Source: Chloroflexota bacterium
GTDB lineage: Bacteria > Chloroflexota > Limnocylindria > QHBO01
Assembly: GCA_013816405.1 (NCBI GenBank)
Contig: JACDEL010000016.1
Location: forward strand, 1 to 43,722
Length of the DNA: 43,722 nucleotides
Direction: 5' to 3'
A program made the translations under genes and the position numbers. The notes under the pieces are model-generated. The model had not been told where the DNA came from and made no database searches. It saw nothing but the letters and a program-made list of their open reading frames with translations. Each line of letters opens with the position of its first letter. Within the stretch, counting starts at the first letter, position 1. Below are positions 15,092-22,570 of the stretch, piece after piece.

Positions 15092-15490
15092 AGCGGGCAG
15101 GCCGCAGGTCGTGGCTAAACCTTGGCTCTCGTCTGGGGCCCGTCGGGCGGGGATGAGCCCGGGCCTTGAGGCCATCACTTGGCCACGGCTTGCCACTCGC
15201 CGGCTTGTCCTGATCGAGCCACACGCCGACGATGGTCCATCCGAGCGGCCGCGCTGCCTCAGCCGATACCCAAAGCCCATCGTGGGGGCGCCGAGCATCA
15301 TGGGGACATCGTAGGCACCTGTCCCACGGCCGGTGATGGCTTGTTGTACGCCCTCCGCGTTTCGTGGGACCGCGGCTCATCGACGCTCAGGGCCGTAACC
15401 CTGGCCTAATCCAAAGCGGGAGTAGACTCATGCTATCTGGCTAGATCCGGACTCCACCGGAAGCCCGAACAGGGGAAAGGACAGAAGGTC
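15092..15490. other. 400-bp region without a supported gene
   Basis: Open frames exist on both strands but none has a ribosome site or protein-like composition that I trust. Nothing else was recognised. Confidence 0.5.
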
Positions 15491-15745
15491 ATGCTTCCAA
15501 GGGACGATCCGAAGCCCGAAGGTGACATGCCCAAGCCGGACGCTCAGCCGGGTGGTGACATGCCTAAGCCCGACGCCCAGCCCGAAGGTGACATGCCCAA
15601 GCCGGACGCTCAGCCGGGTGGTGACATGCCTAAGCCCGACGCCCAGCCCGAACGCGACATGCCCAAGCCCGACGCTCAGCCGGGTGGCGGCACCGGTGGT
15701 GACCTGGACGTGCCAATGGACCCCGATGATCCGGGCCGCATGTAG
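15491..15745 (+). CDS. repeat protein of 11-residue DMPKPDAQP units
   Basis: ATG 15491 is preceded by GAAGGT (one base away) and AAAGGA further up. The 84-aa product is a short lead, five tandem units of the form (E/G)(G/R)DMPKPDAQP, then GGGTGGDLDVPMDPDDPGRM. It is acidic, Pro-rich and must be disordered. There is no signal peptide or membrane segment. Units 1 and 3, and units 2 and 4, are identical in DNA, so a 66-bp pair was duplicated recently. Function unknown; repeats like this are often linkers or divalent-cation-binding tails. Confidence 0.6.
   Translation: MLPRDDPKPEGDMPKPDAQPGGDMPKPDAQPEGDMPKPDAQPGGDMPKPDAQPERDMPKPDAQPGGGTGGDLDVPMDPDDPGRM
15518..15682 (+). repeat. five tandem 33-bp repeats
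   Basis: Units start with GAAGGTGACATG or GGTGGTGACATG alternately. The alternation gives a 66-bp higher-order period. Confidence 0.9.
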
Positions 15746-15974
15746 GTCGAGCATCGGGTAAGACGGGCCCCTGGCCTTCTCCAAGCACGGTAGCGCCGGG
15801 CTCGCCTGCACACGTCCGATCGCCGCGGCCGTCGCCACGCGGGCCTGCCAAGAATCGCGCGAACCGAGGCATAGCACCATCCCGTACCTCCGCTTCATCG
15901 GAGATCGGGGCATCCTGGCCCATACGCCCGGCTTCCCGCGCCGCATCGACGCCGCGCGCGGTGCGTCCCCCGAG

Positions 15975-16145
15975 CTATGGCTCCCGGCGGGCGATCCCGA
16001 TGCGGGCAATGATCAGGAACTCAAGGAGAGTCCAACCGACGATGGCGACCAGGGCGGCCAGATCGAAGATGGAGGCGCCCGAGTGCACCGCGTTGGTGTG
16101 CAGGACCCCTTCAAATGGGGCCACGAACGCCCCACTCAGGGCCCG
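15975..16145 (-). pseudogene. C-terminal fragment of a YggT-like membrane protein
   Basis: The minus-strand frame ends with VAPFEGVLHTNAVHSGASIF, then DLAALVAIVGWTLLEFLIIA and RIGIARREP. This is the pattern at the end of YggT-family or similar two-helix membrane proteins, which have a phrase like PFxGIL-TNAVD-GG before the last helix. The codons upstream do not encode the expected first helix, and the region is entered by the next plus-strand gene. I read it as a truncated remnant. Confidence 0.4.
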
Positions 16146-16187
16146 CCTACGGCCGTCGGCGCGACGGCAGGCGAGAGACGGTCGGGT

Positions 16188-16193
16188 TAGGAT
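16188..16193 (+). promoter_or_regulatory. -10 box of the 16203 gene
   Basis: TAGGAT lies nine bases before ATG 16203. No ribosome site is seen, so the mRNA is probably leaderless. Confidence 0.4.
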
Positions 16194-16202
16194 CACCGGG
16201 CG

Positions 16203-16574
16203 ATGGACTCCAACGTCGTCACCTACTCGCCCATCCGGCTTGGCGTAGAGCCATCGCTCGCCCCGCGGCTGTCTGAGCTGGCGCACGGACGGTCGATCGT
16301 CGTCGACTACTTCGCCAGTCGCACTCGACGCGGCGTAACCGTTGGAGACCTGCGCGCTAGGTTCAGCTCCGCGCCGCCCGGATCAGACTACGCGGAGCTC
16401 GAGCCCCTCGGCGATGTCAGGGTGCTCGCCGAGCGACACCTGCTGCAGCTATTGGCTGCGCGCACGGAACTCCGACTCGGGGGACCGGCCTTCGCCCGCC
16501 ACCTGATGGTCGTGATCGAACGACCAGAGCGCTGGCTTGAGTTCCTAGAGGCTCATCCGGGCAACCGCCGCTAG
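16203..16574 (+). CDS. hypothetical protein (123 aa)
   Basis: ATG 16203 follows a TAGGAT box. The protein begins MDSNVVTYSPIRLGVEPSLA and contains RSIVVDYFASRTRRGVTVGD, a phrase LRARFSSAPPGSDYAEL, and an amphipathic C-terminal half with HLLQLLAARTELRLGG. It is soluble, with no signal peptide. Residues 36-50 have a beta-strand/nucleotide-fold look, but no motif is diagnostic. Function unknown; coding status is supported by composition and promoter position. Confidence 0.6.
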   Translation: MDSNVVTYSPIRLGVEPSLAPRLSELAHGRSIVVDYFASRTRRGVTVGDLRARFSSAPPGSDYAELEPLGDVRVLAERHLLQLLAARTELRLGGPAFARHLMVVIERPERWLEFLEAHPGNRR

Positions 16575-16970
16575 AAGCCCGGGCCGGCGCAGATAGCACA
16601 CGGGCTTTCAGCCGGTTGGCCAGTGCGAGCTGCCGCTCCATAGGGGTCAGCGTCAACCTACACCTGTACGTCGCCTGCTGCTGCTGGCCAGCTACCTGGT
16701 GGTGATCGGCATCGCGCTCTTCACCTAGCACACACCCCCGGCAGGATGGGCAAGACCTATCTCCTTTTCCGCCGCGGAGGGGACAGTGGCCGCAGCGGCG
16801 TCCCGAGAGGTGCGCGCTGACCACTACGATCGGTCGATTGCAGCACTTCCGAGGTCCGCCGCGATAGCCGCGAACTGGTCCAGCGCGGGTAGGTTTATCG
16901 CACGCGAAGCGCTACAAGACTCCTCGCCAACGCTACTGTCCAGGTGCCGAGTGACGGAGACGACCCCGGC
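16575..16970. other. intergenic region, 396 bp
   Basis: No supported gene. A short hydrophobic frame, RRLLLLASYLVVIGIALFT, ends at TAG 16726-16728 but lacks a start codon and may be a remnant. Confidence 0.4.
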
Positions 16971-17426
16971 TCACGGCTCGACAGTGAGGAGCGTATGCAT
17001 CCCTTGCTGGTAGTGCCCGGGCAGGTTGCACACGAGGACGTACGACCCTGCTTTCAGTGGCAGACTGATCTCCGCCGTCGCGCCTGGCTCGACGTCGATC
17101 TGCCCGATTTTCTCGACCCCAGCGCTGGTCACGATCTGGGCATTGGCGACCGGCAGCTTGTCGGGAGCGAGATCTGTCTTGAAGACCACGAAGTTGTGCG
17201 CCAGGTTTCCGGCGTTGGTAACTCGAAACGTGACGCTGCCCGCTTTGGCCGACGCCGGAGCGGCCTCCACGGACCATTCCTTCAGCGTAACCACCACGGG
17301 TCCCGGCGCGGCAGATCCGGGTGCCCCCGTCGGGGTTTGGTTCGTGGAGCCGCCCGAGCAGGCGGCGATTAGGACGACAAGCACCAGCACGAGGGATGCC
17401 AGCGTTGTAAGGCGAATCGGGCGCAT
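16971..17426 (-). CDS. cupredoxin-like copper lipoprotein
   Basis: ATG 17426 has AGGAAG just upstream. A lipoprotein signal ends at LIAAC (Cys 23), followed by a Ser/Pro/Gly linker. The mature domain has the type I copper ligand set: His 77 in NLAHNFVVF, then Cys 133, His 138 and Met 143 in LVCNLPGHYQQGMH. This is a plastocyanin/amicyanin-like fold, here anchored outside the membrane, where it would carry electrons or bind copper. It is the last gene in a same-strand series with the DUF4395-thioredoxin protein, 90 bases downstream of it; co-transcription is possible. Confidence 0.88.
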   Translation of the reverse strand: MRPIRLTTLASLVLVLVVLIAACSGGSTNQTPTGAPGSAAPGPVVVTLKEWSVEAAPASAKAGSVTFRVTNAGNLAHNFVVFKTDLAPDKLPVANAQIVTSAGVEKIGQIDVEPGATAEISLPLKAGSYVLVCNLPGHYQQGMHTLLTVEP

Positions 17427-17516
17427 GGTCTTCCTTTCAGCAACGACGCGGTTGTAGGTGGATCGTAAGAGGGCGGATGCACCGTTTGACCGCTGGGACG
17501 AACTGCTGGATCACGG

Positions 17517-18227
17517 TTAGGCAGCGACCCGCCCGACCACGGCGCCGGTCGCGCCGACCTCGACCACGGTGGGCACGAGCGCGATGCCGTACTTCCGCGC
17601 CAGGTCGGGGCGGTCCCGGACGTCGATCGTCACGTAGCGGCGTCCTGCGGCGCGCAGCGCCGCCTCGATCTTGAGGCAGTCGGTGCAGAGCGGATGGCTG
17701 AAGGCGACGACCACGCCACCGCCGACCTCGATCGGACCGATGTCGCCGAGTTCAACGCGATCGAGGCGTCTCCCGGTAATCCCGCGCAAGCGTGCACCCA
17801 ACCGATAAAGCTGGCAACCGACACAGAAGCCGGTGGAGGCGCCAAGGAGCGCCAGCGCAGCGACTAGCCCTCCCAAGGCCCCGCCAATGGGGGCCAACGA
17901 CAGGGCATAGGCGACTGAGGAGGCGCCGAGGAACACGAAGCCGATCTGGTTGGCGAAGCGCGGTGGCCGGGCGTCTTCGATCGGACCCTCGCCGATGATC
18001 GGCTGAAGGAACTCGAAATAGACCACGCACGGCAGGCAGTAACGCCGGCCGAAGCGCAGCCCGATCCCCAGCTGGACGGCGAGGAGCGCGAGGATCGGCC
18101 ACCAGCCGGTGAGAACGGCCGCGAGCGAGAGGAGGCCGACAGTGGCCTGGTTGAACCTGGGCGCGCGAGCGTCGATGACGTCGAGGTCGCGATACGGGTC
18201 GGCAGTGCGGGAGACTGTGTGAGGCAT
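17517..18227 (-). CDS. DUF4395 membrane protein fused to a thioredoxin-like domain
   Basis: ATG 18227 is preferred over GTG 18236 because AGGTGG lies five bases before it. The 236-aa protein starts with the DUF4395 signature DVIDARAPRFNQ, has about four membrane segments (30-58, 94-115, 117-133) and two CxxC motifs near membrane ends (Cys 64/67, Cys 135/138). A C-terminal thioredoxin-like domain follows, with SHPLCTDCLKIEAAL (Cys 181/184) and an ALVPTVV cis-Pro-like turn. DUF4395 proteins are often linked to sulfur or thiol metabolism. The upstream poly-Cys ORF and hairpins suggest cysteine-dependent expression. Confidence 0.8.
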   Translation of the reverse strand: MPHTVSRTADPYRDLDVIDARAPRFNQATVGLLSLAAVLTGWWPILALLAVQLGIGLRFGRRYCLPCVVYFEFLQPIIGEGPIEDARPPRFANQIGFVFLGASSVAYALSLAPIGGALGGLVAALALLGASTGFCVGCQLYRLGARLRGITGRRLDRVELGDIGPIEVGGGVVVAFSHPLCTDCLKIEAALRAAGRRYVTIDVRDRPDLARKYGIALVPTVVEVGATGAVVGRVAA

Positions 18228-18282
18228 GGGATCCACCTAAAGGGAGCGCCGGCGGGCGCGTGGAACGGAGGAGAGGAGACCG

Positions 18283-18344
18283 GACGGAAGGAGGTGCCGA
18301 GCACGGACGAGAGCCGGACTGGACGGAGGGAAGCCCCTTCCGTC
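18283..18344 (-). promoter_or_regulatory. candidate attenuator with mutually exclusive hairpins
   Basis: On the minus strand, segment 1 GACGGAAGGG begins at the last base of the poly-Cys ORF's stop codon (18344-18335). It can pair with segment 2 CCCTCCGTC (18330-18322, one bulge) or with segment 3 CCTTCCGTC (18291-18283, nine perfect pairs). The stretch up to the DUF4395 gene is C-rich and G-poor, suitable for Rho. There is no T tract. Confidence 0.5.
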
Positions 18345-18415
18345 TAGCGACAGGTGCAGCAGGTGGTGGTGCGGGGTTGCTCGAGCACGATCGCGTAGCA
18401 GCGTAGCACGCTCAT
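18344..18415 (-). CDS. 23-aa poly-cysteine leader ORF
   Basis: ATG 18415 to TAG 18344. The peptide has four Cys: residue 6, and three in the closing [12 protein letters not shown] lies seven bases upstream, and the ATG overlaps the stop of the preceding ORF as ATGA. Short poly-Cys ORFs of this kind act as cysteine-responsive attenuators in mycobacteria: ribosomes pause at the Cys codons when cysteine is low. Here the ORF sits 116 bases upstream of the DUF4395-thioredoxin gene and its stop codon runs directly into an alternative-hairpin region. Role by inference. Confidence 0.6.
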   Translation of the reverse strand: MSVLRCYAIVLEQPRTTTCCTCR

Positions 18416-18651
18416 GACCGAGCCTCGGCGGCGGCATAGGTCCGCGCGTCCGCCACCCGGCCGGCGATCGCCGAGGCGGCGGCGGTCGCCGGGGAGGCCA
18501 GGAACGTGCGGCCACCGGGTCCCTGGCGCCCTTCGAAGTTCCGATTCGGCCATAGGACTTGCCGTTCAGTGTGGGGCGGCTTGCGCATCGTGCCGCTCAT
18601 CGGGGCACCGGGCCGTGGAGGCGGGCGACGAGGCGCAGGATCATCGCTCAT
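18412..18651 (-). CDS. 79-aa ORF carrying the C-terminal tail of a LeuC/aconitase-type protein
   Basis: ATG 18651 overlaps the previous ORF's end (ATGAGCGATGA), so coupling is likely. After 35 Pro/Arg-rich residues comes [20 protein letters not shown] then [15 protein letters not shown], the unmistakable closing segment of 3-isopropylmalate dehydratase large subunit/aconitase. Everything that makes such an enzyme (Fe-S cysteines, most domains) is missing, so it cannot be catalytic. It is either a deletion remnant still read in an operon or a tail reused for another role. It leads directly into the poly-Cys ORF. Confidence 0.55.
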   Translation of the reverse strand: MSDDPAPRRPPPRPGAPMSGTMRKPPHTERQVLWPNRNFEGRQGPGGRTFLASPATAAASAIAGRVADARTYAAAEARS

Positions 18652-18871
18652 GCCTCATGCTGGCCGGACGGGCCCCCGCCCGCTGTACCTCCAGCTCGAG
18701 CCATGCCGCGAAGTCAGCGGCGCTCGTCAGCTCGTCGGACAGGCCATCGTACTCGGCCGCCGCATCCACGATGATCCAGGTCAGATCATTCAGGCGTACC
18801 ATTTGGGTCGGCTCGGGGTAGATCGGGTGGGCGCTGGTGGCGAGGTGTCCGCAGGAGAGGCGACGGCTCAT
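18641..18871 (-). CDS. small hypothetical protein downstream of sufB (76 aa)
   Basis: ATG 18871 lies 27 bases after the sufB stop. The product begins [20 protein letters not shown], contains [20 protein letters not shown], and ends in a charged Arg-rich tail. No signal peptide or membrane segment. The composition is protein-like and the position argues for an operon with sufB, but I do not recognise the family. It overlaps the start of the next ORF by 11 bases. Confidence 0.55.
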   Translation of the reverse strand: MSRRLSCGHLATSAHPIYPEPTQMVRLNDLTWIIVDAAAEYDGLSDELTSAADFAAWLELEVQRAGARPASMRHER

Positions 18872-18898
18872 CAGATGATCTTCACGCCCGACATTGCG

Positions 18899-20311
18899 CT
18901 AGCCGACCGCGCCTTCCATCTGGAGCTGGATCAGGCGGTTCATCTCGACCGCGTACTCCATGGGCAGCTCCTTCACGATCGGCTCGATGAAGCCGTTGAC
19001 GATCATGGCGCTCGCCTCGGCCTCGTTCATGCCGCGGCTCATCAGGTAGAAGAGCTGCTCTGCGCCTACCTTCGAGACGCTCGCCTCATGGCCGATGGTG
19101 ACGTCGTCCTCGTCGATCTCCATGTACGGGTACGTGTCCGAGCGGGCCTCGTCGGAGAGGATCAGGGCATCGCAGCGCACGGTCGACTTCGACCCATCGC
19201 AGCCGGGATAGACCTTGATCAGGCCACGATACGAGGTGCGGCCGGTCCCCTGCGAGATGGACTTCGAGGTGATCAGGCTGGTCGTGTTGGGAGCCGCGTG
19301 GATCACCTTCCCGCCGGCATCCTGGTGCTGGTCGCTGCCGGCAAAGGCGATGCTCAGCACCTCGCCGTGGGCTCGTTCGCCGAGCAGGTAGATGGAGGGG
19401 TACTTCATGGTCAGCTTCGATCCGAGGTTGCCATCGACCCACTCCATGACCGAGTCCTCGTACGCGACCGCGCGCTTGGTGACCAGGTTGTAGACGTTGT
19501 GGCTCCAGTTCTGAATCGTCGTGTAGCGCACCCGCGCGCCCTTCTTGACGATGATCTCGACCACGGCGCTGTGCAGGCTGGCTGTGGTGTACGCAGGGGC
19601 GGTGCAGCCCTCGACGTAGTGGACGCTGCTCCCCTCGTCGGCAATGATCAGGGTCCGCTCGAACTGGCCCATGTTCTCGGTGTTGATCCGGAAGTAGGCC
19701 TGCAGGGGCAGCTCGACATGGACCCCTTTCGGCACGTAGATGAAGCTGCCGCCGCTCCACACCGCAGTGTTCAGCGCGGCGAGCTTGTTGTCGTTCGCCG
19801 GAATGACGGTCCCGAAGTACTCCCTGAACATCTCCGGGTACTTGACAAGCGCCTCATCGGTCCCGAGGAAGATCACGCCCAGCTTCTCGAGGTCGGCGCG
19901 GATGTTGTGGTAGACGACCTCGGAGTCGTACTGCCCGCCGACGCCGGCGAGGTACTTCTTCTCGGCCTCGGGGATCCCCAGCCGGTCGTAGGTGCGGCGG
20001 ATGTAGTCCGGCACGTCGTCCCACGACTGGACCGCCTTATCGGTGGCGGTGACGTAGTAGAAGATGTCCTGGAAGTCGATCTGGCTCATGTCGCCGCCCC
20101 AGGTCGGCATCGGCCGGGCCTCGAAGTGGCGGTAGGCCTTGAGGCGCAGGTCGGTCATCCACTGCGGCTCGCCCTTGATGCGGCTGATCTCCTCCACCAC
20201 CTCGCGAGAGAGCCCCTTCTTCATGACGTACAGGGGCTTCATCTCCGGGTCGTGCCAGCCGTACTTGTAGCCAGTCGGAACCTTGTCGACGGCAGGATTG
20301 GGGACGGCCAT
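18899..20311 (-). CDS. sufB: Fe-S cluster assembly protein SufB
   Basis: The 470-aa product matches SufB throughout: [20 protein letters not shown] near the start, [80 protein letters not shown], and the C-terminal [20 protein letters not shown]. SufB is the scaffold subunit of the SufBCD complex that builds Fe-S clusters with SufS-derived sulfur. Length is normal. AGGAG precedes the ATG by four bases. Unusually, sufC, sufD and sufS are not beside it: the signal peptidase operon lies upstream and small ORFs follow. Confidence 0.95.
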   Translation of the reverse strand: MAVPNPAVDKVPTGYKYGWHDPEMKPLYVMKKGLSREVVEEISRIKGEPQWMTDLRLKAYRHFEARPMPTWGGDMSQIDFQDIFYYVTATDKAVQSWDDVPDYIRRTYDRLGIPEAEKKYLAGVGGQYDSEVVYHNIRADLEKLGVIFLGTDEALVKYPEMFREYFGTVIPANDNKLAALNTAVWSGGSFIYVPKGVHVELPLQAYFRINTENMGQFERTLIIADEGSSVHYVEGCTAPAYTTASLHSAVVEIIVKKGARVRYTTIQNWSHNVYNLVTKRAVAYEDSVMEWVDGNLGSKLTMKYPSIYLLGERAHGEVLSIAFAGSDQHQDAGGKVIHAAPNTTSLITSKSISQGTGRTSYRGLIKVYPGCDGSKSTVRCDALILSDEARSDTYPYMEIDEDDVTIGHEASVSKVGAEQLFYLMSRGMNEAEASAMIVNGFIEPIVKELPMEYAVEMNRLIQLQMEGAVG

Positions 20312-20382
20312 GGATCTCCTAGTCTGAATCCCGACTCAGGCAGTCGGTGTTAGACCGATGATGATCCCTTTCCCCCGCATGG

Positions 20383-20901
20383 TCAACCGACGAGGCGTTG
20401 CCTCACACGGCCGTTGCTGCTCCGCGGCCGCGGGGGACGGGCAAGGAAGACCGTGACCACGAATGCACTGGCCAGCCCGGCCAGGATCACTGGCTGCCGC
20501 ACGAGGGCGATCAGGCGGCCGGCGTTCGGCAGCCGCCACCTCGCCAGGCCGACCATGTCAGCTCGCTTGGGATGCCAGGGGTCAGGCGCGGTGTTGTGGT
20601 CGCCCTGGAGCGTGAAGCCCTCCGTCGCACCGCCGCCGATGACGCGGTGGATCACGATCTTGCCTGCGCCGATGTGTCCGGCCGGGACACGGTAGGCAAC
20701 CACCTCGCCCACGCGGTACGCGGCGGCCGATTGCACGACCACCAGGTCCCCATGCTCGTATGTCGGTAGCATCGAGGATCCGCGGACGGCGACGAACATC
20801 GCAGGGCCACCGAGGGCCTGAGGGCGCAGTGTGAACGCCCACACCACGATCACAGCGGCGGCGAACGCCAGGCTGACGACCCTCCCGACCCCGCGGCTCA
20901 C
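20383..20901 (-). CDS. SipW/ER-type signal peptidase I
   Basis: The 172-aa protein has an N-terminal membrane helix (8-24), the catalytic Ser 43 in VRGSSMLPTYEHGDLVVV, and His 85 in KIVIHRVIGG where bacterial-type enzymes have Lys. Ser/His marks the archaeal, ER and SipW subgroup of S26 peptidases. A second helix near 132-153 and an Arg-rich tail follow. The GTG start overlaps the stop of the upstream DNRLRE-type gene (GTGA). In Bacillus, SipW processes TasA-like matrix proteins encoded beside it; the three upstream secreted proteins here are the natural substrates. Confidence 0.88.
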   Translation of the reverse strand: MSRGVGRVVSLAFAAAVIVVWAFTLRPQALGGPAMFVAVRGSSMLPTYEHGDLVVVQSAAAYRVGEVVAYRVPAGHIGAGKIVIHRVIGGGATEGFTLQGDHNTAPDPWHPKRADMVGLARWRLPNAGRLIALVRQPVILAGLASAFVVTVFLARPPRPRSSNGRVRQRLVG

Positions 20902-21614
20902 GGCACCCTCACATAGGTGATCACCAGTTGGGGCTCCTGGGCGACGGTCCCCAGCTCCTTCGCCGTGAAGGTGGCCGTCCGGGTGGTCGCCGAGCCCTCG
21001 GTGTCGTCGCGAATCATCCAGCCAAAGTTGGTCGCCGTCCCTGCCACGAAGTTCGCAATGTCAGCCGTCACCGTTCCGCCCGCCACGTAGCCAGCGGCCT
21101 GGTTCTGGCATCCCACCGGGGTGCCAACATTGAAGGTGCCCGTCCGCGATCCAGTGGGTGGATTGTTCAACGTCGTGCCAAATGGTTGGTTGTTCCAGGT
21201 CAGGGTCGTCTCAACCCAGGCTGCGGTGACGGGGAAGAGATTGAGAGTCCGGCAAGCGGCCGGGACCGCGGACATATACAACCGCAACGTCGCCAATCGG
21301 ACGATCGCCGATGCGGGAATCGCCGGGCTGCAGACGGTCAGGTCGAACCTCAGGTAGACGCGCTGGTTCACCGCGTTACCCGACGAAACGGTGAGGGTCG
21401 TCAACGCCCCGAAGTTGGTCGTCGGCGTCCCTTGGCGTGCGGTGGTATCGCTGACAGCCGTGGTCGTGGCCGGTGTGGCGGTGATCGTGCAGGTCCGATA
21501 CGGCGTGAAGTTCTGCGATGTGAGGCTGAGGTTCGCGGCTGACCCTGTGACGACCCCGACCCCAAGCAGAATCCCCGCGGCCGCCGTCAGGGCGCGCAGC
21601 AACTGCCTGCTCAT
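20898..21614 (-). CDS. secreted DNRLRE/CBM96-like domain protein
   Basis: ATG 21614 overlaps the preceding gene's stop (ATGA) and starts a signal peptide (MSRQLLRALTAAAGILLGVG). After it comes AANLSLTSQNFTPYRTC, similar to the region after the signal in the two upstream proteins. The 238-aa product has the DNRLRE-type pattern: DTTARQGTPTTNFGALTTLT, RVYLRFDLTV, LATLRLYMSAVP, TLTWNNQPFG and a closing PQLVITYV. Such beta-sandwich domains occur in extracellular fibres and carbohydrate-binding proteins. Likely processed by the co-encoded signal peptidase. Confidence 0.8.
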   Translation of the reverse strand: MSRQLLRALTAAAGILLGVGVVTGSAANLSLTSQNFTPYRTCTITATPATTTAVSDTTARQGTPTTNFGALTTLTVSSGNAVNQRVYLRFDLTVCSPAIPASAIVRLATLRLYMSAVPAACRTLNLFPVTAAWVETTLTWNNQPFGTTLNNPPTGSRTGTFNVGTPVGCQNQAAGYVAGGTVTADIANFVAGTATNFGWMIRDDTEGSATTRTATFTAKELGTVAQEPQLVITYVRVP

Positions 21615-21994
21615 GGACCCACCAGGACGAGGTCCGTCTGCTCGGCGGCGGTCACGGCTTGGGCGACGGCAAGGGTCACCGTCACCGAGCCACCTCCGCC
21701 CGGCACCGCTGCAGACCCGCTGCTGTTGGTGACGCCGTTGTTCACTGTGACCTGCAGGGTTGCCCCACCGCAGGCCGCCGGCAGGGCACCGACGGTCACG
21801 CTGGCCACGGTGCCGGCGGTCAGGTTCTGGAGGACGGAGAGGCCAGCGGTCGTGCAACGCGGCGTCGCTGTCGTTGCCGCACCCAAGGAGCCCGATGCGA
21901 AGTTGAGCGACGCCGCAGCGCCGACGACTGCGCCCGCGGCCGTAATCAGGATCACGACCACGATCCTGCGCAGGGTGCTCATTGGGCTGTCCAT
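21611..21994 (-). CDS. secreted surface protein, SipW-substrate-like
   Basis: Starts at ATG 21994 (MDSPM) or ATG 21982 (MSTLRR). A hydrophobic signal (RIVVVILITAAGAVVGAA) is followed by ASLNFASGSLGAATT, then a Cys-containing beta-rich domain with RCTTAGLSVLQNL and LPAACGGATLQVTVNNG. The segment after the signal resembles that of TasA/camelysin-type proteins (LNVTSGSLG-like). It is the second of three secreted proteins preceding a SipW-type peptidase. Probably a small matrix or fibre subunit; inference from context. Confidence 0.7.
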   Translation of the reverse strand: MDSPMSTLRRIVVVILITAAGAVVGAAASLNFASGSLGAATTATPRCTTAGLSVLQNLTAGTVASVTVGALPAACGGATLQVTVNNGVTNSSGSAAVPGGGGSVTVTLAVAQAVTAAEQTDLVLVGP

Positions 21995-22047
21995 GGCGGT
22001 AAGCCGGGACAGGCGGCCTCGTGGCACGCCTGCCCCGTCACATCGCA

Positions 22048-22443
22048 CTAGCCGCTGATCACCACATTGACGGCTGTCACCGAGGCCGCCGATACGACCG
22101 GAGCGAATGTCACGACGATCGTCGTGCCCGCACCCGGGGTGGTCCCAGTCGCTTCGCCGAGCGACGCACCCGCGGCGGTCGACAGCGTGACCTTGTAAGG
22201 CTTGCTGTAACAGGTCGCTGCCAGGCCGGTGATGGTGACTGTGCCGACCGTGTACCCCGGCCCTGGGGCGGCCGCCGTGTAGGTCGACGTGTACGTGGCG
22301 TTCATCGCGCCAGCCTGGCAAGCGGCAACGACAGTCGTCGCCGATCCGAGGCTGTCACTGGTGAGGTTCAAGCTCGCGGCCATACCGAATACGAGCCCGA
22401 AGGTCATGAGACCTGCGAGGACTGCGCCCAATATGCGTTTCAT
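22048..22443 (-). CDS. secreted surface protein, SipW-substrate-like, first gene of the cassette
   Basis: ATG 22443 starts MKRILGAVLAGLMTFGLVFG, then AASLNLTSDSLGSATTVVAA. The 131-aa product is Thr/Ala/Gly-rich with two Cys (ACQAGAMNATYTSTY, GLAATCYSKPYKVTLS) and a strand-rich end VVTFAPVVSAASVTAVNVVI. Layout and length parallel the next gene, 53 bases downstream, suggesting paralogous subunits. GGAG lies 11 bases upstream. It heads the four-gene cassette that ends with the signal peptidase. Confidence 0.7.
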   Translation of the reverse strand: MKRILGAVLAGLMTFGLVFGMAASLNLTSDSLGSATTVVAACQAGAMNATYTSTYTAAAPGPGYTVGTVTITGLAATCYSKPYKVTLSTAAGASLGEATGTTPGAGTTIVVTFAPVVSAASVTAVNVVISG

Positions 22444-22570
22444 CTGAAATTGGCTCCGGATGAGGTAATCGCCCCCGACCACGGCATTTGATCCCTGGAA
22501 CAAGTCCCGCGACATTACCCAATAGGACCAGCGCTCGGCAGTACTCGCGGATGGAGTCCGACGACGGTTG

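Noticed and set aside
15518-15682. CRISPR array
   Set aside because: The 33-bp units are directly adjacent with no unique spacers and encode an in-frame amino-acid repeat.
15428-16009. 193-aa minus-strand frame over the tandem repeats
   Set aside because: It is open only because the repeat unit is open in several frames; it lacks a ribosome site and its non-repeat part is not protein-like.
18506-20353. 615-aa plus-strand frame
   Set aside because: Antisense shadow of sufB, whose protein matches its family from end to end.
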